Shown here one piece after another: positions 35,701 through 46,307 of a stretch of DNA of 64,000 nucleotides. The stretch is from Pseudoips prasinana (Eukaryota > Arthropoda > Insecta > Lepidoptera > Nolidae): positions 25,474,948 through 25,538,947 of the forward strand of contig OX621236.1 in the NCBI GenBank assembly GCA_951640165.1, given 5' to 3'. Position numbers and translations under genes: made by a program. The notes below the pieces were generated by a model. That model was not told the DNA's origin, did no database searches, and worked only from the letters and a program-made list of their open reading frames with translations. The stretch's first letter is position 1. Each line of letters begins with the position of its first letter.

Positions 35701-36110
35701 AATGCCATAGAAATAATTAATAATTAGTGTCATAGAAGTCTGATATCTGATATCTGGTCAGTTGGAATATGTACTTGGTACACTTTGTAAAATTAATTTC
35801 AAATAGCAGTACCTACTAAAATATTATAAAACAATTTTTTTATAATCTGTGTCATAATAGACTGGTGGTCATAATTATTATGAAAAATGAATTTTGGGAT
35901 TTTTAGATCATTCTGGTAGCATCAAGGTGCCAAGTGGTAAAAGAAAATTTGTAAGGACTCTTAAGCTAGTTCAATATATAGTTAAGAATAAGTATTTACA
36001 TATTTACCGTTTTCTTCCGAATCTAAATCATGAAGGTCTCTTATCGATGCCGGGTGGCAAATCACAAATGTGGCACTCAAAAATAAAACTGCAATATACA
36101 GTAATGCCAT
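29797..36110 (-). CDS. Astacin-family (M12A) zinc metalloprotease 2, six exons
   Basis: Join of 36008-36110, 35279-35443, 34444-34553, 32004-32214, 31025-31161 and 29797-29955. Exon end phases are 1,1,0,1,0 as in astacin 1, and the protein has 294 aa. Residues 1-18 form a signal peptide (MALLYIAVLFLSATFVIC). The FxGD switch is FEGD at 41-44. The zinc site is HEMLHTLGFYH (166-176), followed by MQSTYDRDDFV. The Met-turn is a canonical SVMHY (221-225). The domain ends with MYC (Cys266), leaving a 28-residue tail. Four conserved domain cysteines are present for two disulfides. It should be secreted as a zymogen. Introns hold a tRNA-SINE downstream of exon 5, LINE relics (32895-33350, 34040-34345 and 34690-35190) and two hairpins. 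Tissue and substrate cannot be read from the sequence. Confidence 0.92.
30365..30622 (+). mobile_element. tRNA-derived SINE, family A copy 4
   Basis: Head slightly truncated (tgggtcgttggcaaatgt), then gtgggttcgattcccacc, gtcctgagtctgggtgtaa, agctctgcttagtttgga and an attattattatta tail. It lies in the intron between astacin 2 exons 5 and 6, antisense to the gene. Confidence 0.87.
31512..31583. repeat. Hairpin of 32-bp arms with 4-nt bulge
   Basis: Left arm actgaccaaaataaatgcga...ctgttgaa, loop tggg, right arm ttcaacagttaatcgcattt...ggtcagt. Arms pair perfectly apart from a left-side bulge (31534-31537). It is in the intron between astacin 2 exons 4 and 5. Confidence 0.9.
32004..32214 (-). 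CDS. Astacin 2 exon 4, zinc-binding exon
   Basis: The exon encodes GCFSHVGFNDQ, GCFRIGTIIHEMLHTLGFYH and MQSTYDRDDF. The acceptor is tatactag and the donor gtaagttc. The three His ligands and the catalytic Glu are intact. Confidence 0.92.
32895..33350 (+). pseudogene. LINE reverse-transcriptase C-terminal relic (Cys-His motif)
   Basis: One frame reads ...ENCKLNVHV near 33035 and, after a frame break, CRFCQESEETPMHILCSC at 33087-33140. This C-x2-C-x8-H-x2-C-like block after a 'GHCKLN' block is typical of the C-terminal end of insect non-LTR retrotransposon polyproteins. A stop and frameshifts follow, and the fragment ends in an (ata)n tail near 33345. It is inactive. Confidence 0.7.
34040..34345. 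mobile_element. 3' fragment of a CR1/Zenon-like LINE
   Basis: The text gcaaacgagcgaacgggtca, cctgatgttaagagatcacc, gcggcccatggagactcg and gccggcgtttaagaaag is a 3'-end sequence I recognise from abundant lepidopteran LINEs. No coding frame is kept. The clade name is from memory. Confidence 0.5.
34690..35190 (+). pseudogene. Decayed non-LTR reverse transcriptase fragment
   Basis: Successive frames read NLGVYIDNCYFWSPQLQNVS (34709-34770), then ASVGSLRNIRNFPPIPTKIA, then DVIYLDLTEAQLEKLERRQN (34880-34940), and finally WSELP near 35090. These blocks, in this order, are the thumb and C-terminal part of jockey/CR1-type reverse transcriptases. They are joined by frameshifts and stops, and a hairpin (34992-35033) interrupts the end. 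Confidence 0.72.
34992..35033. repeat. Perfect 16-bp hairpin with 10-nt loop
   Basis: gtattttcaaccgctg at 34992-35007 and its exact reverse complement at 35018-35033 flank the loop cttattaaat. It sits within the LINE relic. Confidence 0.9.
35460..35600. repeat. Dispersed repeat with T-rich end
   Basis: The text ggtttttattcacgtagact, tcaaaaaagcgcttgtaaat and agtcagaacatattcgtagt recurs inverted at 53675-53745 and partly at 2218-2260. It directly adjoins astacin 2 exon 2 (35279-35443), starting about 17 bp upstream of the acceptor. It is probably a LINE or SINE 3' end. Confidence 0.6.
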
Positions 36111-36160
36111 AATGCACATATAATTTAACCGTAAACGATCCAGTAAGTTTAAACTCTAAG

Positions 36161-36195
36161 ACTGAACACTAAATCACCATGCACGGCCTTTTAAA
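36161..36195 (-). promoter_or_regulatory. Core promoter of astacin gene 2
   Basis: On the minus strand TTTAAAAG (36195-36188) is followed by the arthropod initiator TCAGT (36165-36161), with likely +1 A at 36163. The TATA-like word begins at -32. This gives a 53-nt 5' UTR before the ATG at 36110. Confidence 0.6.
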
Positions 36196-36597
36196 CGTGT
36201 AGACGAAGTACCTACTCAGAGAAACAATGGGACATCACAATCGATCACCTAATTAGATATGTAATCTATATTTTATTCAGTAAGTTACGAAATTAAGTGC
36301 TTTTGTTTCACCACTACAGTTATCTGTAAAGAAGCCTGGTGCGTTCTCATCAGGACACTACTTAGCAAGTTAATGGGCAAACAAACTGGCAGTTGATAAA
36401 CGTAAATTACTTCTAGGTAGGTAGTTAAACTGCGGCACAGAAAGTAGCAAGTACTATAATGCAATATACTTAGTTGTCTGTTGAAGTGCCCAATCATATA
36501 ACACCAAGGATATTACTTTGACGAAAATCGCTGTTCTGTGGTTACTTACTTAATCATGCAAACGATGTTGATTATAGACATAATAATTATGTCCTCG
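36196..36597. other. Upstream flank of astacin 2
   Basis: No gene or recognisable repeat. Regulatory sequence of astacin 2 would be expected here, but I see no specific site. Confidence 0.35.
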
Positions 36598-36945
36598 TGG
36601 TCACGGCGGCCAGATCATAGGAGTATATGTAGCCACGTGCACGGGACTTATTATAGTGCACATGACATGTGTGTGCGCAAGCACAGCAGCAGGGGCACTT
36701 TTTATTCCATCGCTAACATGATCCGTTGTGACGACTAGCGACACGACCGGCTTTACGTGCTCTCCGAGGCACGAAGGTGTAAATAAGCAATCTCCAATAC
36801 AGAACTTTTATTTACAGACAAATCCCAAAATCCCTTTTTGGACCGACCGCCTAGTATACAGATAATGAGGCCCTGGGGTCAATTCCCGAATCCAGGGCTT
36901 CATTATCTGCGGCTGAAAACGCTACCGCTAGACCATCGAGGTAGT
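36598..36945 (-). mobile_element. tRNA-derived SINE, family B copy 3
   Basis: On the minus strand: head tggtctagcggtagcg, then an atctg/ataatgaagccctgg segment seen twice in opposite directions near 36865-36910 (a small internal inversion-like palindrome), then the body through cgtaaagccggtcgtgtcgc to near 36598. It is more diverged than copies 2 and 4. Confidence 0.75.
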
Positions 36946-37732
36946 CTTAAACGAACCAAATTGACGTTATTAGTGTCTTTTGGCCAAAGGCCCTTAATAT
37001 TATTATTATTAAAACTGACGTGAGGAGCTAACATAATGAAAGATAATACTTAACGGGTTACACACAATGCCCGTAATATTAGTTCAATAACCCAAAAATT
37101 GGTGAAAAAAAACTAGTGCCTCATTACGCCCTAGTGCCTTGACCGAATTTCAGCGACGGAGGCTAATCTCAACGGAGATTTGCAACTATGCTATACTAGG
37201 AACATAATAATATTACAGTACAACGATATGTGCATGCACGATGGGACGGCTATCCGACGTGATCGGAGAGAAATCAGTCTTATACAAGGTTCCAATCTAC
37301 AGGTTTACCACTAACTCTAGGCGAACGAGAGTGTTCAAATTATACAAAAAGCTACTGTTTATTTAAACCAGGTTTCTATTATATTGAGATTCTGGGTGTG
37401 AAGTCAGAGTTCTCAATCTGAGTTACCGACCAATTCTACACGAAGCTTACATACCCACTGCATATATTGGTTATTTTTATTTAAAGACAATTTTAAATTA
37501 TTCTTTTTTACACTTCTTATCTTAAATTTGTTTAAGATATATTTAAACGAAATTTCGTGCAAGCTGCCCTAAATAATCTACAATACTGAGTAAAAATAAG
37601 CGACATCTTAGGACTCGTCGACTGATTATGTGCCCGGGCGCGTATATATACCTATATATAGATATATGTGCGCTACCACGGTAATGTTATCAAACAGTAT
37701 TCTAACTACATACGGTCGCAACGAGTCTCGAC

Positions 37733-37935
37733 TGGTCTGTTGGTCTAGTTGTAAGTTACTGACCTTAACTGCTATGAGGTTGTGGGATCGATCCCCACCC
37801 AGAACAATTCTTCGCGTGATGCTCTATAGCTCTTATATGGATGTATTTAACAATTATGTTAGCAGTTGTCTGGTTGCCATAGTACAGGCTCTGTCTAGTG
37901 TGGGATCAGTGTGTCAGTTGTGCCACGATATTAAT
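37733..37935 (+). mobile_element. tRNA-derived SINE, family A copy 5 (diverged)
   Basis: Head gtctgttggtctagttgtaa, B box gtgggatcgatccccacc, and the tail motif gttgtctggttgccatagta with caggctctgtctagtgtggg match family A, with a large central deletion. Confidence 0.65.
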
Positions 37936-38414
37936 CCCTCAAGTTTGGTACACACCTGGTTCTCGAAGTCGCGAATGCGCCGCAGTGGACGGCGAATGCA
38001 CGGTATGATGGTTTTGTAAGCAGCTTGCGATTAGTGACAGATATTTTTAATTTTTTTGTTAAGGGACTGTTCCCTCCTTCTTACCCACCACTACAGCTAC
38101 TGTAAGCAAGGATCAACAGTGCCACACAATGAAATGACACTGAGCAGTGAGGCTCAGATATGTCCCGGGGAATCACTTTAACTGTCTTGGATCCGGCAGG
38201 GAATTTGATAAGAAAGAATCAAGGAGTTAGAAAAGAAAAGAGAACAGAGTTAAAAAAGAAGCGGGAAACAGAACGATATAAACAGACTGGAGACTCATAA
38301 AACGAGACCGTTGCAACTTGAAAAGCTAGCTGCATAATCACTGAGGTAATCCTTGTAACTCTTGTAAGGGCCCTATTAAATGAGCTGATATATTTGGGCC
38401 CAATGATGATGATG

Positions 38415-38735
38415 TCCTCCCGACCGAATTTCGGCCACGGCGGCCAATCTTAATGGAGATTAGCCAATTGCGCAGGACATATTATAGTGCACAAGTGTGT
38501 GCGCAGACACAGGGGCACTTTCTATTCCATCACTCTCATGATCCGATGGGACGCCTAGCGACACGACCGGAAAGAGTTCAGGTACAGGACCGACGGCTTT
38601 ACGTGCTCTCCGAGGCACGGGGGTGTAATACCGCCAACTTCCAGACTTCGGGCTGATACTGAGAAAATATCTTTTTACGGAAAATTCCCAAAATCACTTT
38701 TTGGCCCGACCCGGGGTTTGAACCCAGGACCTCAC
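38415..38735 (-). mobile_element. tRNA-derived SINE, family B copy 4 (head truncated)
   Basis: On the minus strand it starts near 38735 at gtcctgggttcaaaccccgg, continues with gggccaaaaagtgattttgg and the body (cgtaaagccgtcggtcctgt, gatcatgagagtgatggaat), and ends near 38415 at tcggtcgggagg. The A-box part is missing. Confidence 0.82.
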
Positions 38736-39744
38736 AGGGCCCAATAGTAGGTATGGCAAAAGCACTTAAACGCACGGAAGTTGTACCTCCATTAAATAAT
38801 AATTAAACACTTACTTAATATGACTAAGAGCAATTATATACTATATTGTGATGTCTTTGGTATTTTCAATAAGTACTATAATTTTATAATTTGCAATTAG
38901 TATCGTATTGTTAAAAAAAATATTTCTGAATTGTTGTGTTTGCTGTTCTCTGACAACAAACACAACAATACAAATACAAATAAATAAAATTGGAGTGTTT
39001 GTTTGTAACAACGTTGTTTACTACATAAATAACCATAAGGAACATCGTGTAACAATAATTTTCTCTTTTTTCCTTTATCTTTTGGTGCCAAATTTCAAAA
39101 TTGTAGGCCAATGGAAAGTTATCTTAAACTTAGTATGTGAGCCAGTGAAACATTTTATAATAAAAATATGGTTTAAAAGGCCGTGTTTTTTTCTGTATAC
39201 CGTTTCTGACAGAAACGGCATACAACATTTAATGAAATGGCCTATTCTCAGTTATTCACATTCATTACACAGTTTCTCAAAGTGACTCTTTCACGTATGT
39301 TACGACTTTTAGTTGCAGGTTACTTTGGTCATCATTCAAAATTGGCGCGGCCGAAGTCGCGGGTAATAGCTAGTTGTAAATATAATATTTATAATCACAA
39401 AACTAGAAACATTCTCAAGTAGATTGATGTAATTAAAGTACTGTAGATGGGCAGCCCTCACGAGTGTTTACTTACCGCGCTGTAGGTAATTATTTCAAGG
39501 ACAGGGCCGAGTTATTATAATACTGTATGCCGTGGCGCATTCTATGTACACCCTGTACTTAACATACAAAGTATATTACACAGGGATGTAACTTCATTAA
39601 ATTAGTTTAGTTGTGTAAAAAATATAATCTCTCCAGCATTGTCACTTAATCCCTATTTAATATTGGGGAATTAATTCTAATTAGCGTTAACGAATTGCGT
39701 GGGTGTTAGTGCGGATGATTGCAAAAGAAACAATAAACTGTTGT
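38736..39744. other. AT-rich stretch with two small hairpins
   Basis: A hairpin with 16-bp arms (ttgttgtgtttgctgt ... acaacaaacacaacaa, 38931-38968) has one mispair, and a shorter one (ccgtttctgacagaaacgg) lies near 39200. A copy of the dispersed repeat seen at 1325-1530 lies at 39500-39670. No gene is recognised. Confidence 0.5.
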
Positions 39745-42700
39745 AAATAAAGTGCTATATTTATTTTACAAAATAGTTACAAAAAGAACTTGACACACAA
39801 AATTTTACTGTACACACTTGCAGTTCTGATTAATGTATGAAAAAAACCATTTAACTCATAAACATAATGTACAATAAAGTATAATAATAATATACATATA
39901 AAAAAAACTTTACTTAAAGTAAGATTAAAATAATTAACTTAAACGGTCCCAAAAAAGTGCTATAAATTATTTAATTCCATTCATAAGATATGGCATTTCA
40001 TTAAAGTAATACTGAACTTGCTAATACAACAAAAATATGTACGCTGTTCACTATAATGTGATCTTTATACTTCTTATGAATATGTTTATAATGTAATAAA
40101 TATGAACATTGTGACAAATTATCATTGTGTATTGTAAAATTAAGCCAAGGCTACATTGCTTTGCGATTAGAAATCTCATATAAGTGATTGCATCAAACTC
40201 ATTGATTTTCATAGATACAGACATTCAGTCGCGTTAGACATTTGCGTCATGAACCAATCAACTTTGACGCAATATCAATTATACGATTTCATTTTGGTGA
40301 CATAATGAGACATTTTTTTTAATATTTCACTAATTTACACATCAAATATAGTGAATAATTAATTTAGGCAGTCTTTAATATACTTTTAATAATTATATCC
40401 GTTCACCGTTCCATAATACGTTAAATAAATAATAATACCAGACAATGAGTGGTAACGTACCCTATCAACTTAACTAACAACAATCAAAAGATCTATACAT
40501 ACAAAATTCAATAAAGCACTGTAAAACATTCTAAATATTGGTCTAGTTATTTATTGCATGGAACTTTGTTGTTCCTTTTGAATACACGAACTACCAGATC
40601 GATGCAAATACATTATATTTCTTAAGCCTGTATTAAATATGGTATTGCTTGTATTATATTTCGTAAAGTTACACAGATACTCTATTGGAGTAAGAATACA
40701 CTTTGTGATCGTCCGACCGCAGCGACAAATAGCGCGTCGCGACCAAGCCTCGCGTAGTCGGGAGCGACATGCGACCCCGACCGTCGACATGAATAACATA
40801 CGTGCACACTTCAGCCAAATTACATTATGGGGTTTATGACGCTTACTACTAAATTCCTCTAATACAATTGCCTACGCGTACAGGACGTCAATAAGACTGA
40901 GTAGTAAGCGGAACGCTACATGATTAGTATCACAAATGTGCAGCAATTCTAACAACAATAAAAATTTATTGCTATTTCACTGAAGACTCGATCGTCTTAA
41001 GGCAAATCAAACAATGATTACACTATTTAAATTTCACCTAAAACTATTTTAAAGATTTGATTACTGTGAACATGAGACTACTCAAGTGAAATAGAATATT
41101 TTCCAAAGTTTCATACGATGTCTAACTACAGTAATCGCTCTGGCCCAGTATCACTGGGTCTAAATCCTTACTTTATACAGTAAAAAGACGCAAACACTGA
41201 AGAATAATGTAAACAAGTATACCATATCTCAAAAGTATGTTATTCTTTAGCTTCCTTGCAGGTAGCAAACTATAGGAAAAATATAGATTTTTGAATATCA
41301 AAAATAAAATTTGCATTGAATTACTTTTATATTATCAAGAGCATGCACAAAAATATTTAGTTAACAATGTTAACAGTCATACTTTAACATGAATGGAAAG
41401 GTTTGGACGCTCGTTTCTTCTGCGTCTTTATTTTTCATAAAAAATATAAGAGACCGGTCTCATATTTAAGTATGCACTACTTATCCTTAAGTGGATGTAA
41501 TATATTAAATTTAAATTATTTTTATATGATTGCGCTCAAACAGTTGGATCGATATTAATACATATGGATCCTTATTAATTCATAATACGATTTTAGCAAT
41601 TTATTTATTTTTGATTTCGTATCAAGCAAATAGTAAATGCGATGTGTATCCTTCCACCTTTGTACGATGAAAAAGTTTCTAATATTTTTTTCTTAATTAC
41701 TTACCTAGAAATTACTTGTACTATGTATAGAAATGGGACACTCCTCTTGCGTTCAAAGTTTGGCACACGTTTAAAATGATATGTTTATGTTGTTACGCTT
41801 TGTTGAGAAGGTGCTCATAATACAAGTGTGTATAAAAATATAATATTAACATTATTATTCATTAAAATCACATCACGGCAGATCATGTATACTGTGGTTT
41901 AAAAACTCTCGCTCCATTTATAAAGCTGGAAGCCCCGCGCGAGGTCAAAGAGGCGTGCACATAAACTTTCTATTTGAAACTAAACGAACTGTCCCATTTC
42001 ATATAGGTACTTATGTGTCAATTTTATCCCAACATACCGTGAACAATTTAGTTGAACGACGTTAAAAATGAATACACTCGAAATGCTTATTAATCGACTA
42101 AGTCACTATGATTCAACAGTAGTTCGTCTATCAATCCTAAGACTTCAAAAAGTTTCCTCTAATTCGATGTATAGATAGCTAACTTTCGAAGCTGGCTTAC
42201 AATAATGTATACAATGACATCAATGGCAATTACAACAACAAGAAATTCAAGAACGTTACTCTAAACACCCAAGGCGTCGCTCGATTCATTAGTACACTAT
42301 GCAAGTCACATGCTGATATGTAATAGACGACAGTAAATCGATTTAAATACTGATAGAAAGAATATTCGATTATTATTATTTGTTGCATATGAAAAGCGTT
42401 GAAGTCGTAAGCGCACATCGGCACTGTCACGTGACTGTCCGCACCCGCACTCGCATCACAACACACTCGCTCTCGGCTCATCACAGTCGAGAAACCGCAC
42501 AATTAATAAATACACTAATATTAATTAGGCCTTTTTAGGACAGATAATCACAATTTTTCTAAATTAATATTTCTCCTCGACACGCTATTCAAGCGTATCA
42601 ATACCTTCCTTCTATTCTTTGGATTCAAAATTATCTGAAAGAAAAAAACATACAACACATTAACTACACGCCTACATACAGAGAAATATGGATACAGCTA

Positions 42701-43220
42701 AATTATGTCTTTGAGAGTACAATACCAATACATGAAGTGAAACAACGACACGAATCGTTGACAATACAATATTCGGACTTATGTGGTTTAACTTTATCAG
42801 TGTAGCTCATAGCAAATGGAAATCCGTTGTCGCTGCCTACCTCTCTGGGTAAGAATGTATATAGTACAGCTCGTCATTGGCTATATTCTTTTTTTTAAAC
42901 TACTACTAAAACTTTGCAAAATGTTACATAACAGCCTGTAATACTTATCAGTATCCACCTTAAGATGCAAGTACTCACGTGAACACTACGGCGGCGGCAG
43001 GCTGCAGTCGGCGGGAGATGTGCGGGGGTGAGTTTGCACTCGTCCACTAATCGTCGAAACTTACCCCAAATGTGAGTAGTTACACGAAGAGTACATTTCC
43101 TATGCGGCGGTTTGCGCAGATTGGCTGAGGCGCGGCTTTGGCTCAAGTATATCCGTCGCAGGGTTTAATACTCTCTGACATATGCCTCGTGTATTAGTAC
43201 TCACTCGAACAGTACAGTTC
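39745..43220 (-). other. Putative long 3' UTR of the C3G gene
   Basis: From the C3G stop (43221) down to about 39745 I see no SINE, LINE or other recognised repeat, in contrast to every other non-coding stretch of this size in the window. On the minus strand AATAAA lies at 39765-39760, after which repeats resume. This is consistent with one 3.5-kb 3' UTR, but a shorter UTR using an earlier signal is equally possible. Confidence 0.3.
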
Positions 43221-43330
43221 CTAGGCGGCGGTTTGCGCAGGCGGCGGGCGTGGCGCAGGCGCGGGGTTGGCTCGTGCTCGTCCGCCGCGGGGTTTAATGC
43301 TCTCCGACACTTGCCACATGGCCTCCTCGC
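42965..43330. repeat. Threefold degenerate repeat of the C3G terminal coding exon
   Basis: The end of the C3G coding exon and its start of 3' UTR (about 43196-43330) recurs at about 43075-43192 (sharing gcggcggtttgcgcag and gggtttaata/gctctc.gaca) and more weakly at 42965-43060 (sharing gtactcac, gaacac/gt, cggcggc and gcggggt/gtgag). Spacings are about 121 and 107 bp. The outer copies carry in-frame stops relative to the coding copy. Confidence 0.72.
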
Positions 43331-46307
43331 TCAGCACATCGTCGAACTCGTTGAACATCGCCATGATACGCTCATTCTTCTTGAATTTGTACTGCCTGCT
43401 GTCGGAATTAATATTAATTTATCGTCGCTATCGGCTATGCGACTCGATCGTGAATCAATGTCAGTGGGACTATTTCCAAAAAGTTAATATTGTCATAGCG
43501 AATATTTCCGGCGACATTAAGAAATGATTTAGCAAAAGTAACGAGTATCATAAAGTCAAACAGCAAAACCCTAAAAGTAATCACTTTAATAAATAATACG
43601 CACTCTTTGTGGAACCGCTTCATATTCTCCATGATGTGGTACTGCTGCCACCGCTTGGTGAAGTTAATTTTACCATCGGGAAGTTGATCGGGATTTCCAA
43701 TGTGAACGAATGTCAGATCTTGAAGGACTAGACCACTGCAAACAAAAATATACGAATATTAACTATCACATTTCTACATCTTACCTAGTTGATCTACCGT
43801 TTGTGTAGCAATGTGGATTATTGAAGTGAAATGTAAGCAAAACATCTAATTAGCAGCCAGAAGACAAGGTTAGCCTTGTCAACGTGCTAACAGCACCTAA
43901 AAATAGATTAACGTGGAACTAAACTAACAGGCATAGCTATGTGGTAACGACGATGAACTACCCCATTTCAACCCCTGGGAGGTGTAGAACTCTTCCCAAA
44001 TAACGGGCTATAGCGTCTCTCCAAGTACTATGGCGATCATTTGAAGAGACGCTATGTAGCCCGTCGTCTGGGACGACTACAACACCTCCCACTGAATGAA
44101 ATGGGTGATGACGTCACCACATACCGTCTGCCAGGCGTGCCGATTCTTCTCCCAAATTGATGAATGATTACTGGGGGAGGCCTTGAAACAGCAGTGCACG
44201 TCTTTTGACATGGTGAAACTGACAGATGCTCTATTCCTTCAACAGACTAAGTGCCAATATATGACAGGCGCCATTGCTTTACTATTATAGTTAGAATAAG
44301 TGCCGCGCAAAGTACTCATGAAACATAAATGTATTTGTAATATTAAAAATAAAATGCAAATACAGGATTAATTCTAAAACACCAACAAACCCGCATTACT
44401 TATAACTTAGCAAAGGTGCTAGTTACGACACACTTTAATGCTTGTTTTTATTAAGTGTAAGCCAAATGGTAGACTGTGTTTTTTATTGTGTTGTTTAGTG
44501 TTAAATATTTTATGCAAATAAACTATATTAAAAATATTAAATATTAAAACTAGATAGTTTAATACCATAAGCAACTACTTTTGTTCTACAACTTTTGATA
44601 ACTTATTTTACATTCATACAAAAATAATTATTAATTTAATTTCCCGCTTGAATGTCTAGAACTCCACGAGCATGGCAAAGAGGCGCACGCACGAACTTTC
44701 GCTTGTGAATGAAATATAGACCCACAAATGTCACGATAGTACAACTATTAAAAACATTTTTTTTTTCATTTATTGATTTATGTCCGAAATCTTAGAGCAA
44801 AAGTTGTTGCTCATGATGTTAGCAATCTAGTCCTGCGAGGTTGTCGGTGTTTATAAAGTATATTATCTATAGTAGGTGCTCACATATATGGTATGCAGGG
44901 CGGCTGTGTCTCCGCGAGCGCCTGGCGGTAGGTGCGGAAGGAGCTGGACGAGTCGATGATAGTGCAGTAGTCGTGCAGCGTGTCCACGATGGAGCGCGGC
45001 CAGCCCAGCCGCCGCACCGGCGGGGAATCTAATGCGGATACTAGTGCTAGGTACGAGTTAAAGTTGTTCATCTTTCGCAAAGCCTTCATCACTTTCAGAA
45101 ACTTGCTTGCGTATTTCTCTCGCTCGCGGGCTTCATCCTGTCGAATAAACAAGACAATAAATACAAAAATATCCAACTAAGCGGTTTCAAGGAGTAATTT
45201 GTAGAACGAACATTCTCTTTACTAACTGTACAGTCGCCAGCATATCAAGCTAACCCAATCTGTCAAATTTCCCCAATTGAAAGTGAACCTTATGTTTTGT
45301 GACAAAGTTGAAAATCTATAAAAGAAATTTGATAGATTGGGGTAGCTAGTGCTGTACCTATCAATAAATCTTATTGGCGCTGACAACAGCCACATTAGTA
45401 TTTTTCCGCAAGTTTTAGCCAATACTACTACTACAAGGTTCACCGTGTTAATAACATATATATTTGGTTTAAAGAATTTCATTGACCCTAAAACACGATT
45501 TAACTACGTTTCCTCTATAGAAAACACCTCAAACTGAAGCAACTAAAGCACCGTCGTGATTTGACATGTCTTTGCGCCTGCGTCTAACGAAGTCTTCGGA
45601 AAATGTGTCATAAACAACGTAGTGTGATTCACGTGTTCATGTAAATAACCCGACTTTCTTTTATTTATACATATTATGTATAAATAAAATAAAGTCGGGT
45701 TATTTACATCACTTATAGAATGACTGCACCGATTTAGATGATCTCTGATTTTTTGGTTCGTCTCCTTCAAGAATAACTATTAAAATATCGTAATTTAGGG
45801 AAATAAGAAAAAAGTTCAAATACATACAAAATAATTGACAACAAAAAACAACTGTCAAAATTGACAAGATAGAATGTAATCTACATATCGAGGTTGAGGG
45901 TTGATTTGTTTTTTTTTTGTGATGGTGCTTTACAGAATATGCTGTGTTACTATAGCATCAATTATCCCTTTAGTTTAGTACGATAGAACTGGACGTTGTC
46001 GACTAGAAGATCATACTTTTCTGTATTTTTTCTACACAGCTGAAACTTTGACAAAAACAGATACCTGTTCGAGTATCCTAGAGCGCGCCCAGTAGCTCAT
46101 CTTATTGAAGTGCTCGGTGAAGCGCGTGAGGTTGGGCGAGCTCTCCTCGGACTGGTCGCGCGGCCACAGCAACACCTCCGCAGTAGTGAGTCGCACGAAC
46201 AGTGCGGCGTCCAGCAAAGTCATTTGTTCCGCGAGCTCCGTCGCTTTGAAGTCCAGTAACGTATCTCGGCGTAGCGATACACTTCCGTATTCGTATCTAT
46301 TATTATT
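43221..46307 (-). CDS. C3G: C3G catalytic CDC25/RasGEF domain exons
   Basis: Four full exons and the terminal one (46065-46307, 44884-45137, 43604-43735, 43221-43395) encode LLDFKATELAEQMTLLDAAL through SEESSPNLTRFTEHFNKM, ALRKMNNFNSYLALVSALDS, CTIIDSSSSFRTYRQAL, PCIPYIGLVLQDLTFVHIGN, KINFTKRWQQYHIMENMKRF and FNEFDDVLSEEAMWQVSESI, ending KPRGGRARANPAPAPRPPPA-QTAA. All conserved blocks of the RasGEF family are intact. The last ~22 residues are a Pro/Ala-rich tail. The exon 43604 donor is GA|gtgcgt and the next acceptor is cagcag|G, chosen because it joins KEQYKFKK in frame. Confidence 0.93.

Noticed and set aside
37630..38019. 129-codon plus-strand frame
   Set aside because: It overlaps a diverged family A SINE and shows no protein family features.
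38908..39285. 125-codon plus-strand frame
   Set aside because: It spans AT-rich hairpin sequence and lacks any recognisable motif.
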